A stretch of 64,000 bases of DNA from Neodiprion pinetum (taxonomy: Eukaryota; Arthropoda; Insecta; Hymenoptera; Diprionidae). Both the position numbers and the translations under genes were made by a program. The notes beneath the pieces were generated by a model that saw only the letters and a list, made by a program, of their open reading frames with translations, had not been told where the DNA came from and did not search any database. Location: NCBI RefSeq assembly GCF_021155775.2, contig NC_060238.1, forward strand, positions 25,512,470 through 25,576,469. The letters are read 5' to 3'. Of this stretch, positions 35,227 to 48,613 are shown piece after piece; the stretch's first letter is position 1; every line of letters starts with the position of its first letter.

Positions 35227-36829
35227 ATATATTCATAACCAATGTATACGTGCTATGCCTTCGGTATAATACGTAACATTCTCACAGCCATACCCGGGGC
35301 TTTATTACTCGCCCTCTAATTCCCACACCACGCGTGGATAGAGAATCGCGTCCACTAGCCCTGCGGCACGAGTCGTGCGAAAAAAGGAAATGCTCGATCT
35401 TTATTTTATTCCCACCTCGCCCCGAAGATACGATAATTAATGTGTATCGTGTATGCGCTGCGATAATTAAAATTTGCAAACTCGTTGATGAAACGCGTTG
35501 TTAACTCGGTTGAAAAAATTCAATTTAAAATTTTTCCGCGAGGTTTATTTATTTATTTATTTATTTTCAAAGTATTTATTGAAACTTTCGCCGGATCAGG
35601 TTGTAATAACGTTGTAATTCACAATTTGTTTGTTTGCAAAAACGAGACCGCGGAGAGAATAAAGAAAAAACGAACGAACAGCGAGGAGTGCGCAACGCGG
35701 TTTTATCGTCGGCGACGAGCTTGCGAGAGCTTTCAAACGGATGCTCAATCGTGCGAACCGATTTCGGCGTCGTCGCGAGATTTATAAGGGACTCTCCGCG
35801 ACTCACGGCAAAAAATAACTAAACAAATCGATAAATAACTCTTCCACCTACCCTGCATCCCTCTCCTGCACATCCCCTCATTCCAACCCGGCTGGCATCG
35901 AGAGTCGATTCCAATGACGTTCAGCAGGCGGTGATTTATTTCCCGTGGGTACCTGCCTACCCATACTTGTTCATTTCTGTTATTTCTTTCGTTTTCTTAT
36001 TGTTCGTTTTTTTTTTATTTTTTTATTTTTTTATACAGGTTTCCTTACGTTACCGCTTTTCACACCTCCCATTCCGTTACGGACATACCTAGACCGACTT
36101 TCGGTTGCAGATCGTGGCTCAAAAGCCAAGGCAGAAGCAAGAGAAAAGAACTTAGGGGGTGAAAGAAATTAATCCATAAACCATTGTGCACGGATAAGGG
36201 TTGTGAAAATTTAGAGGGGTGACAAACAAAGAAGAAATCGAATCTCAGAACGGAGAGGACTCTGGAAGGGTAGATCAATTTTTTCATTTCATACCGTCAG
36301 ACTTACGGAGAAACGCGAGAACGAGAGACGGGGAATAAAGGAAAGAGAAGAAGAAACTGGAGAACAAGTCGGAGATGCGTATATTACCTACCTCGAGCTT
36401 TTGAGAGAACGGAGAAATGAGAATTCTCAATATCACGATGATCTATGACACGGGATTGAGGAAATTGAAGCAAGGAGGATAAGGGGTAGAAAATCTAACA
36501 CGCGCTACTTCACCGTCTGCTGAAATCTATGAGATGGTTAAAAATTACAATTCCGCATTGAATTTTCTCAAACTCTCGTTTCGATGCATTTTCTCCGTTG
36601 TATAATATCTATTGGATAGAAAATTAGAGGAGAAACGGGGCAGAAAATCGATTCAATATCTGCGCTGATAGTTTTACGTTGTGTGATAATTACCAGGGTT
36701 AAGTTTTTAACTTTATTGTAAGGGTGCATCTTTAGAAAAATCCTTATTTTGCAACTTCGGGATTACTTAAAGTTTACCAAACCCTTAATACAGCATCGTA
36801 AAACTTGAATTTGGTGAATTCAAATTCTT
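35227..36829. other. Intron C-D: no recognised gene
   Basis: Includes a (TTTA)n tract at 35544-35567 and T-rich sequence near 36010-36035. Short frames only. Confidence 0.5.
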
Positions 36830-37209
36830 CGGTTATTGCAAAGGTACAAAATGGTAATTTTTGTTTCAACGTTTCGACACATTAACGTTACTAACTTCGC
36901 TTCGTTAATAATTAACCGTTTCTGTTACACCTGTTTGCACTCGATGTTTCGGCCTGAATTTTCTTACTCGGTGAATCTGAAGTCAGAATTTAATAATTAT
37001 AAAATCCAATGTAGCGGATGTGAAATTAAAAAAAAAAAAAAAACCGTAAAATTTGATGATTCTGGCAGAAACTTATTACTCGGGGGTTTTCGGGGTCGCT
37101 GATGACAAATCTGAAGTCAGAATTAATAATAAGCCGCGATAAGGCGGCTACGACATGGAAATACTCGAGTTGTGACGCTGAGCATTTTACCGTGACTGAA
37201 AGGGTTAAA
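36830..37209. repeat. Truncated TTAA-type repeat
   Basis: The right end, GTGACTGAAAGGG followed by TTAA, resembles the CCCTTTCG/CCCTTTGA ends of the elements at 22.4 and 25.3 kb. The interior carries the GGGTCGCTGATGAC...CTGAAGTCAGAATT sub-repeat near 37085-37125 and a related copy near 36970. The left end was not found. Confidence 0.55.
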
Positions 37210-38948
37210 TAATCGGGATTTCGCCTCTTCCGCACGGCGAGAAGAAAAGTGTTACGAAACCAGAAACAAAAGCACAAGACCGTGGGAGAGAGAAAAGGCT
37301 GTCTGATCGCGACACGACGTCCCGAGAGGAGCCGATCATTGGCTCGGTCGAGCAGATAGGTGAGAGGATATGGTAGAACCTGGAGGAGCGGTTCCGGGAA
37401 TGCGAAGGCGGAAGTCGCTACACGGAAGAGGATGGCAGGTCGAGGATCCGGAGAGTAGTTTCTCCTGTGAAACGGACGATATCTTCCAGTCGGCGGACCG
37501 ACGTCCCCATAAAGCCTCATGGAGGCCCCCCTTCGTCTCGGCTCTATCTCGACGCGACAGACTTCCAGGACGGTGAATATAATCTTGCGGTTTTCCGCAA
37601 AAAGAGAAAGACGGAAGAAAGAGGGGAAAGAAATTGGCGAAAAATAGGAGAGGAGAGACGAGGCGAGATTCTTCCTCGCATCGACGCGACGATCGGTGGA
37701 AAAGTGACTGGACACGTGTACCGCTGTTCACCGGAAACGAGACCCGGGGGATCAACCCTTGGGCATAGGTACGCGTTTCGGAGTAGGACGCAAGGCGCGG
37801 CGGAAACTCGTGCGGCTGACGGACGAGTGACGAACATAACCGAGAAGCGTGCGAGTTCCGACCCTTGAGTTCGCCCTCCTTTACTACTAACCCCAACCTA
37901 TGGACGACGATATTCATGTCGGTAACGCAATCCACGTGCTTACCCACCGAACGTCACAATGATTATCGTTACACGCGACGTCCTGACGTCTCGTCACCCC
38001 TGAAAAGCACGATCCGTTGAGAGGGGTCGGTGTGATGGTTAAATCCGTTCACTTTGAAACGGAAGTATTAACTCAAAACGCCTTTTTTTTCTCGAGGAAA
38101 GTAACATTTTTTTGGATGATTTTCAGATGTGTTCAGAACATGAATGCGGTAAATCCTCTCATCAGGGAACCTCGATACAGTTTTTTTGTTCAACATGATT
38201 GTTTTCCTCTGTACAACATCTCGACGTATTTCCCGATCATTTGTTTCATCTACGTCAATTTGTCGTTTCGAACATCAAAATAAAGTTAAAAAGTACAGTT
38301 CGTACTTGGCCTGAGAATTTAATTATTTATTTTTTACTTTTTCAAGTACCTACTCATTTTCGTTTTTAAATCGAAAAGAGGAAGAAGATAAAACGAATGA
38401 TTCTAATGCGCGGAGATAGCTGTCATATACACACAGGATATAGGAATAGAAAAATTAAAAATTTGTAATTAATCTGTATTTTTTGGTTCCTTTGATTTTC
38501 ACTCTCGTATAATCAAGACATATTTTTAAAAACAAGCAAACACTGAACAATTGTTACAGTAAAAATTTGAAATGTTTGAAAACTTGTGGGATTTAATAGC
38601 AACGTTTTAATCAAAGGAATTTGTGCTCTCCGTTGAAACAATGAAATAAAATGTGGGTGAAAGGAGATGAGAAATCAGTAAGAAAGTTTTTGAAGTCGGG
38701 AGGTTGAATTCCGGTATACCGCGTTCAGAAATCCCGATCACCTCGACTTCCATCGAGTAAGTTGAGGTCTGAAGTGGAGTAGCTCAGGTGGGTTGAATTC
38801 AAGGGTTTAAATTCCGTTTGAAACTGCTAACGAACGAAGACTGTTGCAAATTTGGCGTAGGTACGAGGGTGCATGGAATTCCCGGAGAATCCCCCGGAGG
38901 GTTTAAATTCAACGATCAGCGGATTTGCGCTGGTTAGGTTGAACGAAG

Positions 38949-38997
<49 letters not shown>

Positions 38998-39934
38998 ATG
39001 AAGTGAATTCTTATATTGAATTGAATTCAAGTAAACCTCCCGTTCCATGCATCCTTTAACTCCTCCTCTCTTTCTGTAACACGTTCTCCCACACTCTCCG
39101 TCTCTCTCTTCCTCTCTCCCTCTCTCTCGCCTCTGAATAGAGCGCTTCGATTCTACCGCCACCATCATCGGTATAAAGTAAAAGATCTTTCAAACGATAT
39201 TTCCCGATTGGCGATGAATAGATATTATCACCGAACGGATAGAGGTGTACTAAAAATCCACCACCCCATTTCCCTCAGCTTTCTTGCCGCATTCTCATCC
39301 AGCAGACGATACTCGACCGATGCTTTCATGCTTACGTTTATATGTATAAGAAACGACACGAGGATTAGGATTAGGATTAAGAACGAGGAAATTTCACGGC
39401 AGTAAAGCCGATGGATTTTATACAGTTTCTTTTTGATTTTTGTTGGGTTTAATTTTTTCCATTATTCTATTTATATTTTGTTTTTTACTCCTCTTTTTCA
39501 ATTACTTTTTTCACACTTTGGCCAACGATGAAACGGACGTTAGAGTACCCGCGTTTAACGCACAAGTGTCAGCAGACCGTTTGCATAACGCTTCTGTACA
39601 ACGTAGGTTACGTGTCTGTTATGTAGTACACGGAATTTCCATGCAGAGTCGAGATTCCAAACTTTGCCGTTTCGTTTTCTCTTTCTCACTCGCACTCTCA
39701 CTCGCTCGCTCACTCACTCGCTCACTCTCTTTTGCTCGCTCCATCTCCGGCCGTCTTTTTTCCTTATACTTTTTGTTAATTTCGTTTTGACTGACAGAAT
39801 AATCTGCGGAAGACGGGGGGATAATTTAGCCGGCTTCGGGAAAGGCACGAAAGAACCTCTCGCGGGACATGGAACGAGGAGGAGGAGGAGGAGGAGGAGG
39901 TTAGAGGGGGTGAACCACGTAGCTTTATCTCGAG

Positions 39935-39966
<32 letters not shown>

Positions 39967-40442
39967 GAAGAGTGGGGGCGGGAATTCGAGCGAGATTTAC
40001 GCGCCGAGTTGGCAAGTGTCGCCTCTTCGCGCTCCCCGCGGCCTAAAAACGACTAAATATCCAATTTCTTTCAGCAGCTGGTGTGTTGAAGTCTCCCCCC
40101 TCGAAACTCCCGATCAAGTACATAACTAACGATTTTTATCCAATTTCAAACTGCCGCTCAACTGCTCACGCGATCATCTCCCGCAACTTTTCCTCAATTA
40201 AAATATAAAAATTTCCCGTTCGCGTACATGTAACTCAATTTCTCTTTCCGCATGCTTGCATACGTATATTAGTACCTGCGATACAAGTAAGGCAAGTCCA
40301 CAAGTTATTGACACGTTTCGACTCAGTTATCGAACCTCTTATTTTCCAAAATTCTAAATTTACGGCACAAATTGTGAATTTCTCGATCAGATTAGGATTA
40401 AACACTGTATATTTTGTATTTTTCGTAATTTTAGAAGTAATG
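37210..40442. other. Intron C-D: CpG-rich block then mixed sequence
   Basis: 37240-37870 is CpG-rich with long overlapping frames on both strands (229 and 203 residues on the minus strand). None shows a domain or resembles its overlapping neighbours, so these are judged compositional. Long (GA)n tracts lie at about 38960-38993 and 39940-39965, and a (GGA)n tract at 39875-39900. Confidence 0.5.
38949..38994. repeat. (GA)n microsatellite
   Basis: Nearly perfect GA repeat with one AAAG interruption near the start. Confidence 0.95.
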
Positions 40443-40907
40443 GGGCCATTCAAGTATTAGCTAACACTTTTTGTAAAGTTCATTGGAAAATCGATTCATT
40501 GCCTGGAAATGGCAGAAATGCCACTTACATTCACATCCTGATCAATTCATTCCAACTTTATTAAATATTGATTATTATTAATTGTTAATACACGTTAAAA
40601 ATGTTCAGTAAAACGTGAATTCATTATTTGTTCAGTATGAAATACGTTATGTATCGTCTATCTTCTTAAATGCACGCATTACACGTTGTTGCAATTCGTG
40701 CATTATTAACACATCGTTTTAAACAACACTTTTTCACAATTCTCAAGTAGGCGGTGTGTTAGCTTTGAGGACGCACTTCGAGTTTTCTATGTCAGCCAAC
40801 GCTTGCCTGGAAAGCCTACCACGCCTACCACTATACGATAACATTTGCCAACGTTTCTCTGAATATCCTACTCCTGTTTTAGCGTTAACTAATACTTGAA
40901 TGGTCTG
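40443..40907. mobile_element. Short terminal-inverted-repeat element
   Basis: The left end CCATTCAAGTATTAGCTAAC (from 40446) is matched in inverted orientation by GTTAACTAATACTTGAATGG ending near 40903, with one mismatch in 20. TA dinucleotides sit just outside both ends (about 40439 and 40908), which suggests a Tc1/mariner-like TA target, tentatively. The element is about 465 bases and non-coding. Confidence 0.8.
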
Positions 40908-40908
40908 T

Positions 40909-42700
40909 AAGGATCAATCAGATGCAACGAAAAAAATTCAATAATCAGGACAGGGTCGATATAACCGGTACCCTTACCTTACACATCCAACCGCATTCAC
41001 CGACTTTCTTCTCCAGCCAGCTTATCTCTTTCTTCCCAGCTGTTACATTGCATTACTCCTTTTTCACTCCCGGTTATAGGTACAAGCGTAGGTACTCGTT
41101 CATTTTAGTTGCCTCGTCGTCGTCACGGCGCGAGGCAATTCAAGATTGCTAAATAGATTTCTCGATGAGAGGAGTACGAGATCACGGGGCGGGTGACAAT
41201 GGCCGGGAAATGGGTGCCGGAGCCACAATGAGGCTTACGATCACTTAGCGGGCTCCTCGTTCGGCGCTGCTACCCACTGTTATTATCGCCGATTCTTCAT
41301 TCGCTACCTTCGGCGCCCCAAACCACGAACCTCCAGCCCCAACCGCCGACACCTTCATCGAACCGTTCGACCGGGCAAAGAAGAGCGTGTCTCTCCGGTC
41401 CGTAACAACTTTTCCCTCCCCCTTTTCCTCCCTCTCAGTCCCTTTCATGATTTTGACTGCGGGACCGTTACAACCACCTCCGTATTATCGGCTCCTCCGA
41501 GTCTAATCCCAGCAAGATGTTGCCCGGGCTCTTTGTGGCAGACGTTGTGCCGAGGCGACGAGGAGAAACGATGGAAAGAAGGGTAAAACGGAGGGGAAGT
41601 AATTACTAGGGGCTAAAATAATCATCCCTGTTACCGGATGGCTGCCTTGCTTCCACCAATCTCTCATTCTATCTCCATTTTCCTTACGGATTTGGTATCC
41701 AGGGTGAGAAAAAGCGCGCCACTTAAAGTGTCGTACATTGGTAGTATACGACGTGTGCGAATTGGTGCATGATCGACGCTTGGCTTGTTTGCGCAAATTT
41801 CGATTCACACGGTTGAATCATCGACGTGTACGGTGTCAAGTGATCCGGTGGATAAAATTACACTCGTTGCGAATTCGAGGATAAGAAGAAGTGAACGGCT
41901 ATCCCAGAATCGGACCGAGTTGACGGGCGAAAACTCAAGACCTGTTTTCCAAATTACAATATAGATGGTTCTGGAAATCTCGGCGTCGGTTCGTCGTGGC
42001 CTATTTCTTCTTCCCCTCGCTCTGCGGCCGGGACGATGGCGAAATGGCGTCGAGACGAGTCGACTTGAAATTCAGGGCGACGTGTCGTATGTCGAATAGA
42101 CGGCGATACCTATACTCGGGGGCTTGCGTGAGTCGTCGTTTCATTGAAGAAGACGATAGAAAGAGCGAGAAACTCGAGGAGGAACGAACGACGAGCCATG
42201 CGAGACTCGAGGAGAATAAAATCTAACTTTTGTATTCAAAGCTAGTGTCGACGTAATGGGATATGTAGAGACTCCTTTCTTTCTTTCTTTCTTGCTTTCT
42301 CTCTCCCTGTTTCATTTTTATTTCTCCTCGCCCAACGCATTTAAGAATAAATAAGTTTCACTCCTCCGCGTGGACATCGCGCTCTTTTATTCATAACGGG
42401 TTTCTCTGTGCAGCGTCCTGCTATTAATCGATCGACCAATTTTTCGTCACTAAATAATTTCGAACACCAAAATGTGGGGTCAGAGACTGAACTACGCGAA
42501 TACGGAGCACAGTTATGAAGAATAAGATATAGGAAAAAACCCTCGCGTGGTGGTTTGTTGAAATCTGACAAACTACGTAGCATCTTTGAAACTTTTTTCA
42601 CAATCTCACAATGTCGCCTTCTGTCTGATCAATTATCAACCCTTTCCCCGTTATTTGAACTGTAGCTCGACTCGACCCAAGCCGAAATACATATAAACTT
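40909..42700. other. Intron C-D: no recognised gene
   Basis: Mixed composition. Short frames on the minus strand at 41245-41808 are not recognised. A (TTTC)n tract lies at about 42275-42300. Confidence 0.5.
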
Positions 42701-42719
42701 ACTTTGAAGGAAACTGAAC

Positions 42720-43290
42720 CCAGAAATCCTACATTGACCCTCTACGTACAAAAATTTAAGGACAAAGCCTACATCGAACCTCCAACTCCTGAAAATTAAA
42801 GTATCAAATCCTACTTTGACGTTCTCGGTAGACGATTGAAACCATTTTCACACTATTCAATTTACAGATCCTCCATTGAACCTGTAACTCCTCATATATA
42901 GATATAATTATTACAGCGACATTCGAGTGTTAACAATGAATAATCCAAGGGCTATTTCGACATAATTTTGACGAGTTTTGATAACATTTGTATCAAAATT
43001 AAGTATCGCATTTCAAATGTATTCATTCAACGTTCTCACGAATACAAAATCACTTTCAACTGATTGAATATACAGAAAATACGATTAAAGGCTTGTGTAA
43101 ACCGATTCCCATTTATTGGTATTTCAATTAGATTTCATACGTTTTAATCGTATCTTTTGTATTTCTACCATAATCAATCGGAATCGTTCAATCTTTATCA
43201 GCGGGTTAGGATTTTGAGCGTTGAAGGAAGGTTTCAAGCGAGCAGGAGGTTCCAAACATACCCTACTTTGAGCCTAAATTTGGTAAATCA
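42720..43290. repeat. Degenerate repeats of AATCCTACATTGA with a central hairpin
   Basis: AATCCTACATTGACCCTC, AAGCCTACATCGAACCTC, AATCCTACTTTGACG and GATCCTCCATTGAACCTG recur at intervals of about 40-60 bases from 42726 to 42885. Further in, AAAATACGATTAAA (about 43076) can pair with TTTTAATCGTATCTTTT (about 43142). This appears to be a decayed palindromic or tandem element without defined ends. Confidence 0.5.
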
Positions 43291-46200
43291 GTAAATTGAG
43301 GACACTTTCAGCGTCAAATCAGGGTCCGATATTGCATTGAAATAGAACATACTTGACTATCTCTAAGTCCTACGCAGAGGCTCCTTTAAAGTAGGAGCTA
43401 AATACATGCATAGTTTTATCGACGTAAAACATACGATAATCGCGATCAAAAATCGTGTCGTAAAAAACCGGATTTTTTGTCCGAGTGACGTGAATGGAAT
43501 TGCGGAAGTGAAAGCACAGTGAGGAATAGAATGCGGCTGAAGCTTGACATAAAGACAAAGAAAGAGAAAAGCGCCGCGACCGAGATCGTTGAGAGTTTTC
43601 CTCAACGGGATGCTATACGCACTACGGTGTAACTTTCCCTCCTCTCTCTCTCTCTTTCTCTTCCTCTCTCTTGCCAGCCTGTTGATTCCGCGTTGAGTCG
43701 CGTGGTCTGGTCCGCAAGGTTCGAAACACCGGAGGGAAGACCAAGGACCCCTTTTAAGCGTCCGCAGAACCGCCAAGTAGGAATGTACCAACCGACGCGA
43801 CGTTGTCCTAGTCCAACCATATCACGTCACCCATGTCAGGAGTAAAAGGATTCGGATAAACGTGATCAAGAGGAAGGGAGAATGAAAACCCGAATTTGTC
43901 ACCAGGCTGAAGTTAGTAACGTTAACGTAACGAAGCATCGGGTGAAAAAATCATTACATTACGCAGTTTTAAAATGGTTTTGAAGGAGTTGATTTTTCAA
44001 AATAAGAGTATGTCATGTCCATCGTGGTTTGCTAAACTTCGGACATTGCAATAGCTGAAAAGTAACGTGTTTTTCTAAACATGCATCGTTACAGTAAAAT
44101 TACCAACTTCATTATCATGATTTGTCGAACAAAGTGTATCTAGATACGTATATCTGATATTATTATACACTGTCAAATTTCGCTGGCAATTAAATCTTTC
44201 TCGCTGCAATATGTACGATGACAAAGTAACTTTGCGATCAAGGGTTGTTAATTTCTACTCGGTTATATTCCAGAAAAATAAATACAAAGATAAAAACGTT
44301 GAAAGCATTGACCATTAATCGTGACGATCGTTTCCTTTTGAAAGAGGTCGGTAATAATAACATTGTTCCTACTTCTTCTCTTCTTACTTCCGTTATTACA
44401 ACAACGCTAATGACCCGGTAGGTTAATCAGCGAATAATCCACCCGCTGTCGTCTTTCTTGATGTCTATTTCAGAGTACACGCGTTCGTAGGTATAATATA
44501 ATTATCCAATGTAAAGTCAACGTCGTAACGAACGAACGGAACTCAATTTCTTCTTCGATAATTTTACCCAGCGTTATGAAACCTAATTTTACAATTATAC
44601 TTGCCGGGGGATCATCTTCATCCCTTATACATTGGTTGAGTCAACGACTTCCCTCCCTTATTACCCTCCCATAGCTGCAGCGACAGGGGTGAAAGTATTT
44701 CTGAAGTACCACGGGCACATCTTCTCAACGAACTCAAGACTATCCAAGAAACTCTTCCATGGATGTAATGTAAGAGTCTAGCCACTCACGCGAGGTAAAA
44801 GGTTGTCAATCGATCGATAATAATTAACGCCCCCACCTCAGCTATGACCTTTCAGTCGTTCACCGTAATTCGTACAAATTCCCATTTTCGCGTCATAGGA
44901 CTGAAGTGAATCCAAAAATTAGTTCCATTTCCCTCCATGACGTACAGTATTTTTTAAAAATACAAGGTGTTTGCATAAAAAAAGCATTAAAGTAATGACA
45001 AGACCACCATTTCGTTACAATGAACTATAAATTATATTTCTTATAAAATGAAACACACAATTTCTTCATGAAGTGTACTCAACGTTTAATGTTCATTCGC
45101 ATTTGCCTATGAAACCTTTTCTTCTTTTCTAAATGAAACTACAAACACAAGTTAAGGAAAACAACCTGACGTGATGGAATTGTTTGAGTATTTTTCCCGG
45201 TTTCAGTGAGTAAAAATCTATAAAAAAAAAAAACAGTATAAAAAAACCTGTGCAGTTTTTTGCATACCTGTGAAGTCAGGCCTTACCGATAGGATGAAAA
45301 AACGAGAGTAGGAATTTTACAAACGTAAGCAACGCTCAAGGATGCGCCCGTCCCAGTCACGGTCTGGGTAGCAAGGATGAGTCTAATTCGAGAATCCCTC
45401 GAAAGGACTTGGAGAAGAAGCATCAGATAGTGAAAGTAAAGCTCTGCTCCAGATGCACGAGAAGCGACGAGCAGGGAGCGAGAGAGGGAAAGAGACAGGA
45501 ACACGTAGACGTCGGCGGTAAGCCCCCCCGATTCCCTTTCCCTTTCCCTTTCCCTCACCCTTTTCCCATCCCCGTTCAACCCTCCATAATCAAATCCTAC
45601 CCTCCTCGCGGCACTTCGCTCGGCACCCTCTTCACACGAAAGGAATGTTAATGCGACAATACCTCCGTTCTGACTCACCTTCGGCAGACGGCCGGCTGTC
45701 TTTCCTCCGGTTCTTTCCTCTCGCACCCCGGAATCTGCGTTACATGGTTATACGGGATACCGACGACGGGAAGATAGGCAGGGCCAGGTATTTTGCGGAT
45801 ATCTTTTGCGCACGGCGAAATTCCTGATCGATACCGCTTCAGACGTTAGCGATACCAATGGAAAAGTGGCGGGTCACTCGACTCCTTGTTTCCCTTCGTG
45901 CACCCGGCATGAGACAGTGAGAATCCAAGACGCCAAGATGTGACGTTGAAGAAGAATCGTGAGATCGGAGGAGGATATTTGTTTACTTTTATGCACGCTG
46001 TTGTTTCCTGCAATATTCTTTCGGAGCGTTATTCGATACCCCTTAATTAGCATCTCTCTCATTTATTTTGTTTATTTACTTTCGTTTTCTTCTTCCATCA
46101 CCCGTTTTCCCTTCCGTTTTTCATCATCCACTTTTTTCCAAACCCTACGGCCAAACGTAGACCGGGTATCCTCCCTCTTCCGATCCTTCCCGTGACCGAG

Positions 46201-46405
46201 CTTTGTACTCTTAACGTTTGTTTGCTCAGCCCTTAATCAGGCAGAACAAACGTCGGTCTTCGACGCAGCTGATGTTTGCCGAGAGTTCGAGACTCCGCCA
46301 TCAATTAAATTGGAACTCGACGACTGCTGTTGCACGCGGTTCTCTGCTCTGAGAAGTAACCGCATGTACAGTACAGACACGGATGTATAGAAACGGCAGT
46401 AGCAC

Positions 46406-46436
<31 letters not shown>

Positions 46437-46940
46437 CTCACTAGAACCTGTTTTCTTCGCGCTAGTTATCTCTTCTCCTTGTTGGCCAATTCCGCCGCAA
46501 TGTATGTACAAACGAAGGTGAAACATACATCCACAACAAGCATTACACATTCATCCATATCGCGTTATGTGTACGTACAGACGCGACATAGGAAGTTGGT
46601 TGCGCGTATATGCATGTGCGGCATGTCTTCCCGTACCATCGGAGTTCGTCGTAGGTGGATACACACCTGCAGCCCCTAGGCAGCAACTGCGACTGCAACC
46701 TAGCCAGCAGTCTCAAGGATGTCGAGTGCGACAAAGGAATCTATCCTCCACGTTGGCATCCAGCTATCATCCCATTGCTACTCCAGACTGTGTACAGAAT
46801 TGACGAGCTCAAAAGCCATCCACACAATACCGCAAGATGCGCGTGCACCGATGCTTGCTCGCTCTAGCACTCGATGCCCACTGACGCATATCGATATCGA
46901 GACGTCCGTTATACACCGCCGTGAAAATGGAATTTACGTT
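43291..46940. other. Intron C-D: no recognised gene
   Basis: Includes CT/GA tracts near 43640-43670 and 46405-46436, and a (TTTCCC)n run at 45532-45555. Frames here, including 45283-45726 minus, show no domain. Confidence 0.5.
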
Positions 46941-46956
46941 TGCTTTGGTTAGATTA

Positions 46957-47150
46957 TACCTTGGCAAAGTCATCCGATTCACCCTATTATTTTGTTTACT
47001 CCCGACTCGTTCGTAACGTCAACTTTTTTGCCCTACGAATCGGGACGAAAGTATAAAGCGCATTATTCCCTCTCTTTACTAAGGGAGTAAATCTACCGGC
47101 GGGAATAATCTTCGGCTTTATTTCCTTGTTACATAATGTATACTATTAAT
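46957..47150. repeat. Interspersed repeat family 1, copy 2
   Basis: Same orientation and order of landmarks as 19665-19850, notably CGGGACGAAAG and CTTTATTTCCTTGTTACATAATG, with clear divergence. Non-coding. Confidence 0.75.
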
Positions 47151-48610
47151 CCTAATACCGTAGATGTGAAAATCTGCTGACATTATGGTGAAACCGAGGC
47201 ACGCGCGTTACTCTATGAGAAATCAAAATCAGCCGGAGATGAATTTACCCACCCGGATTCCTTTACCGGTGTGTACGTATATATGGATACCGAAAATTCA
47301 GTCAGCTATTTCCGTTTGGCATTCCTCGACGCGGCTCAATGGCTTAAATCTGTTATACCCATCCACCTCCCGTCTCATCTCCCTTGCCCTTCTTCGTCCT
47401 CTCTCTCTCGCTTTCTCTCTCTCTCTCTCTACCTCTCTCTCTCTCACTCTCTATCTCTCCAACATCGGTTCAGAGGGTCACGATTTTATCGAATGAGGGA
47501 TTGACAAGAGTGCAAAAAAAAAAAAAAAAAATTCCATCGCTTATAAATATCTAAAAAAATCTTCTCGGTATTATCGATTAAACCGTGTTTGAAAAAAAAG
47601 AGATCCCCCGCCCCCCCAATCTTTTCGCGTTTCCTTCTCATTTTTCCGACCTTCCGTACCACCTCAACGACTATATCAAATTCCCATCCGACGAGTATAA
47701 GCGCGAAAATGTCGGTTATGGGTGGTAGAAAAAGCGAGCGATGGGAGGGGCAGAAGGGGTAGGGATTAGATATCTCGGCGTTAAATGAGATTAAAATTCC
47801 GGGTCAGTCCAATAACCCGGAAAATGTTGAAACGCGGAGTGACAAGGGGTGGGTGGGGATGGGGGCATGGAACGGGGGATGGTGACGGCCTTGGTCTGCG
47901 GTCCGAATCAGCGGTGGTGCAGAAGCATGAGGAGCATGAAAAAGGAGATGATATAGGGGGTGAGCTGCAGGTCGAGTCCCAACCCCCGGTTAACGAACGC
48001 GTCCGAGGACGTCGTCGCCGTCGCTGCGGAAGGGAACGTGAGAGGGAGGAAAGGAGGTATAAAGAGGAAAACGCGAGGTTTTCTAGCCAGCGGCTATAAC
48101 CAATCCTCCGCGACGTCCGGAACTCCGGTGAGGTGCGGTCGTGCCGTGAATTCGCTAGCCTCCCGATCGTGCTACATTTTAACATTGTTTAACTTCCAGC
48201 TGAATTAGCTACCGTCCAACGCACCGCATTGTTCGACGCCTGTGCATTTGCCCCTTTTCACTCTTCTCTCCCACTCACCGTTACGCGATGTCGGAGAGAG
48301 CTGGTGCCCCACCAAGCACGCGGATTTCGTTAATAATTCCACATCCTCTTCCTCTTCCTGTTACTCTTCCTCCATTTCGTTACATTCAATTCCACAAGTT
48401 GAGAAACGCGAGACGGCAAATTATTTAACTATCGCTCAAGGGTGGGGTGGGCACTCACGGGGTTGTACAGACAATTCACCGCGGTGTTGGAAAAATATAT
48501 AACATGCATATGTGCGCAGGTACTTATGTACGTTCATTTCGACACGATGTAGGTACGTACATTTTTTTCTTCCTTGCAACGTCGCGGAAAGGTGTGCTAA
48601 ATATGCACGC
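47151..48610. other. Intron C-D: CT tract and GC-rich block
   Basis: A broken (CT)n tract covers about 47398-47460. 47800-48140 is GC-rich with compositional overlapping frames on both strands. No gene recognised. Confidence 0.5.
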
Positions 48611-48613
48611 ATT

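Noticed and set aside
37026..37947. Minus-strand frames of 229 and 203 residues
   Set aside because: They overlap each other and plus-strand frames in a CpG-rich block, show no domain or motif, and one ends in a poly-Phe from a poly-A run.
39359..39380. Short AGGATT repeat suggesting an insect telomere (TTAGG)n tract
   Set aside because: The unit is six bases (GGATTA) and only about three copies long, not the five-base TTAGG repeat.
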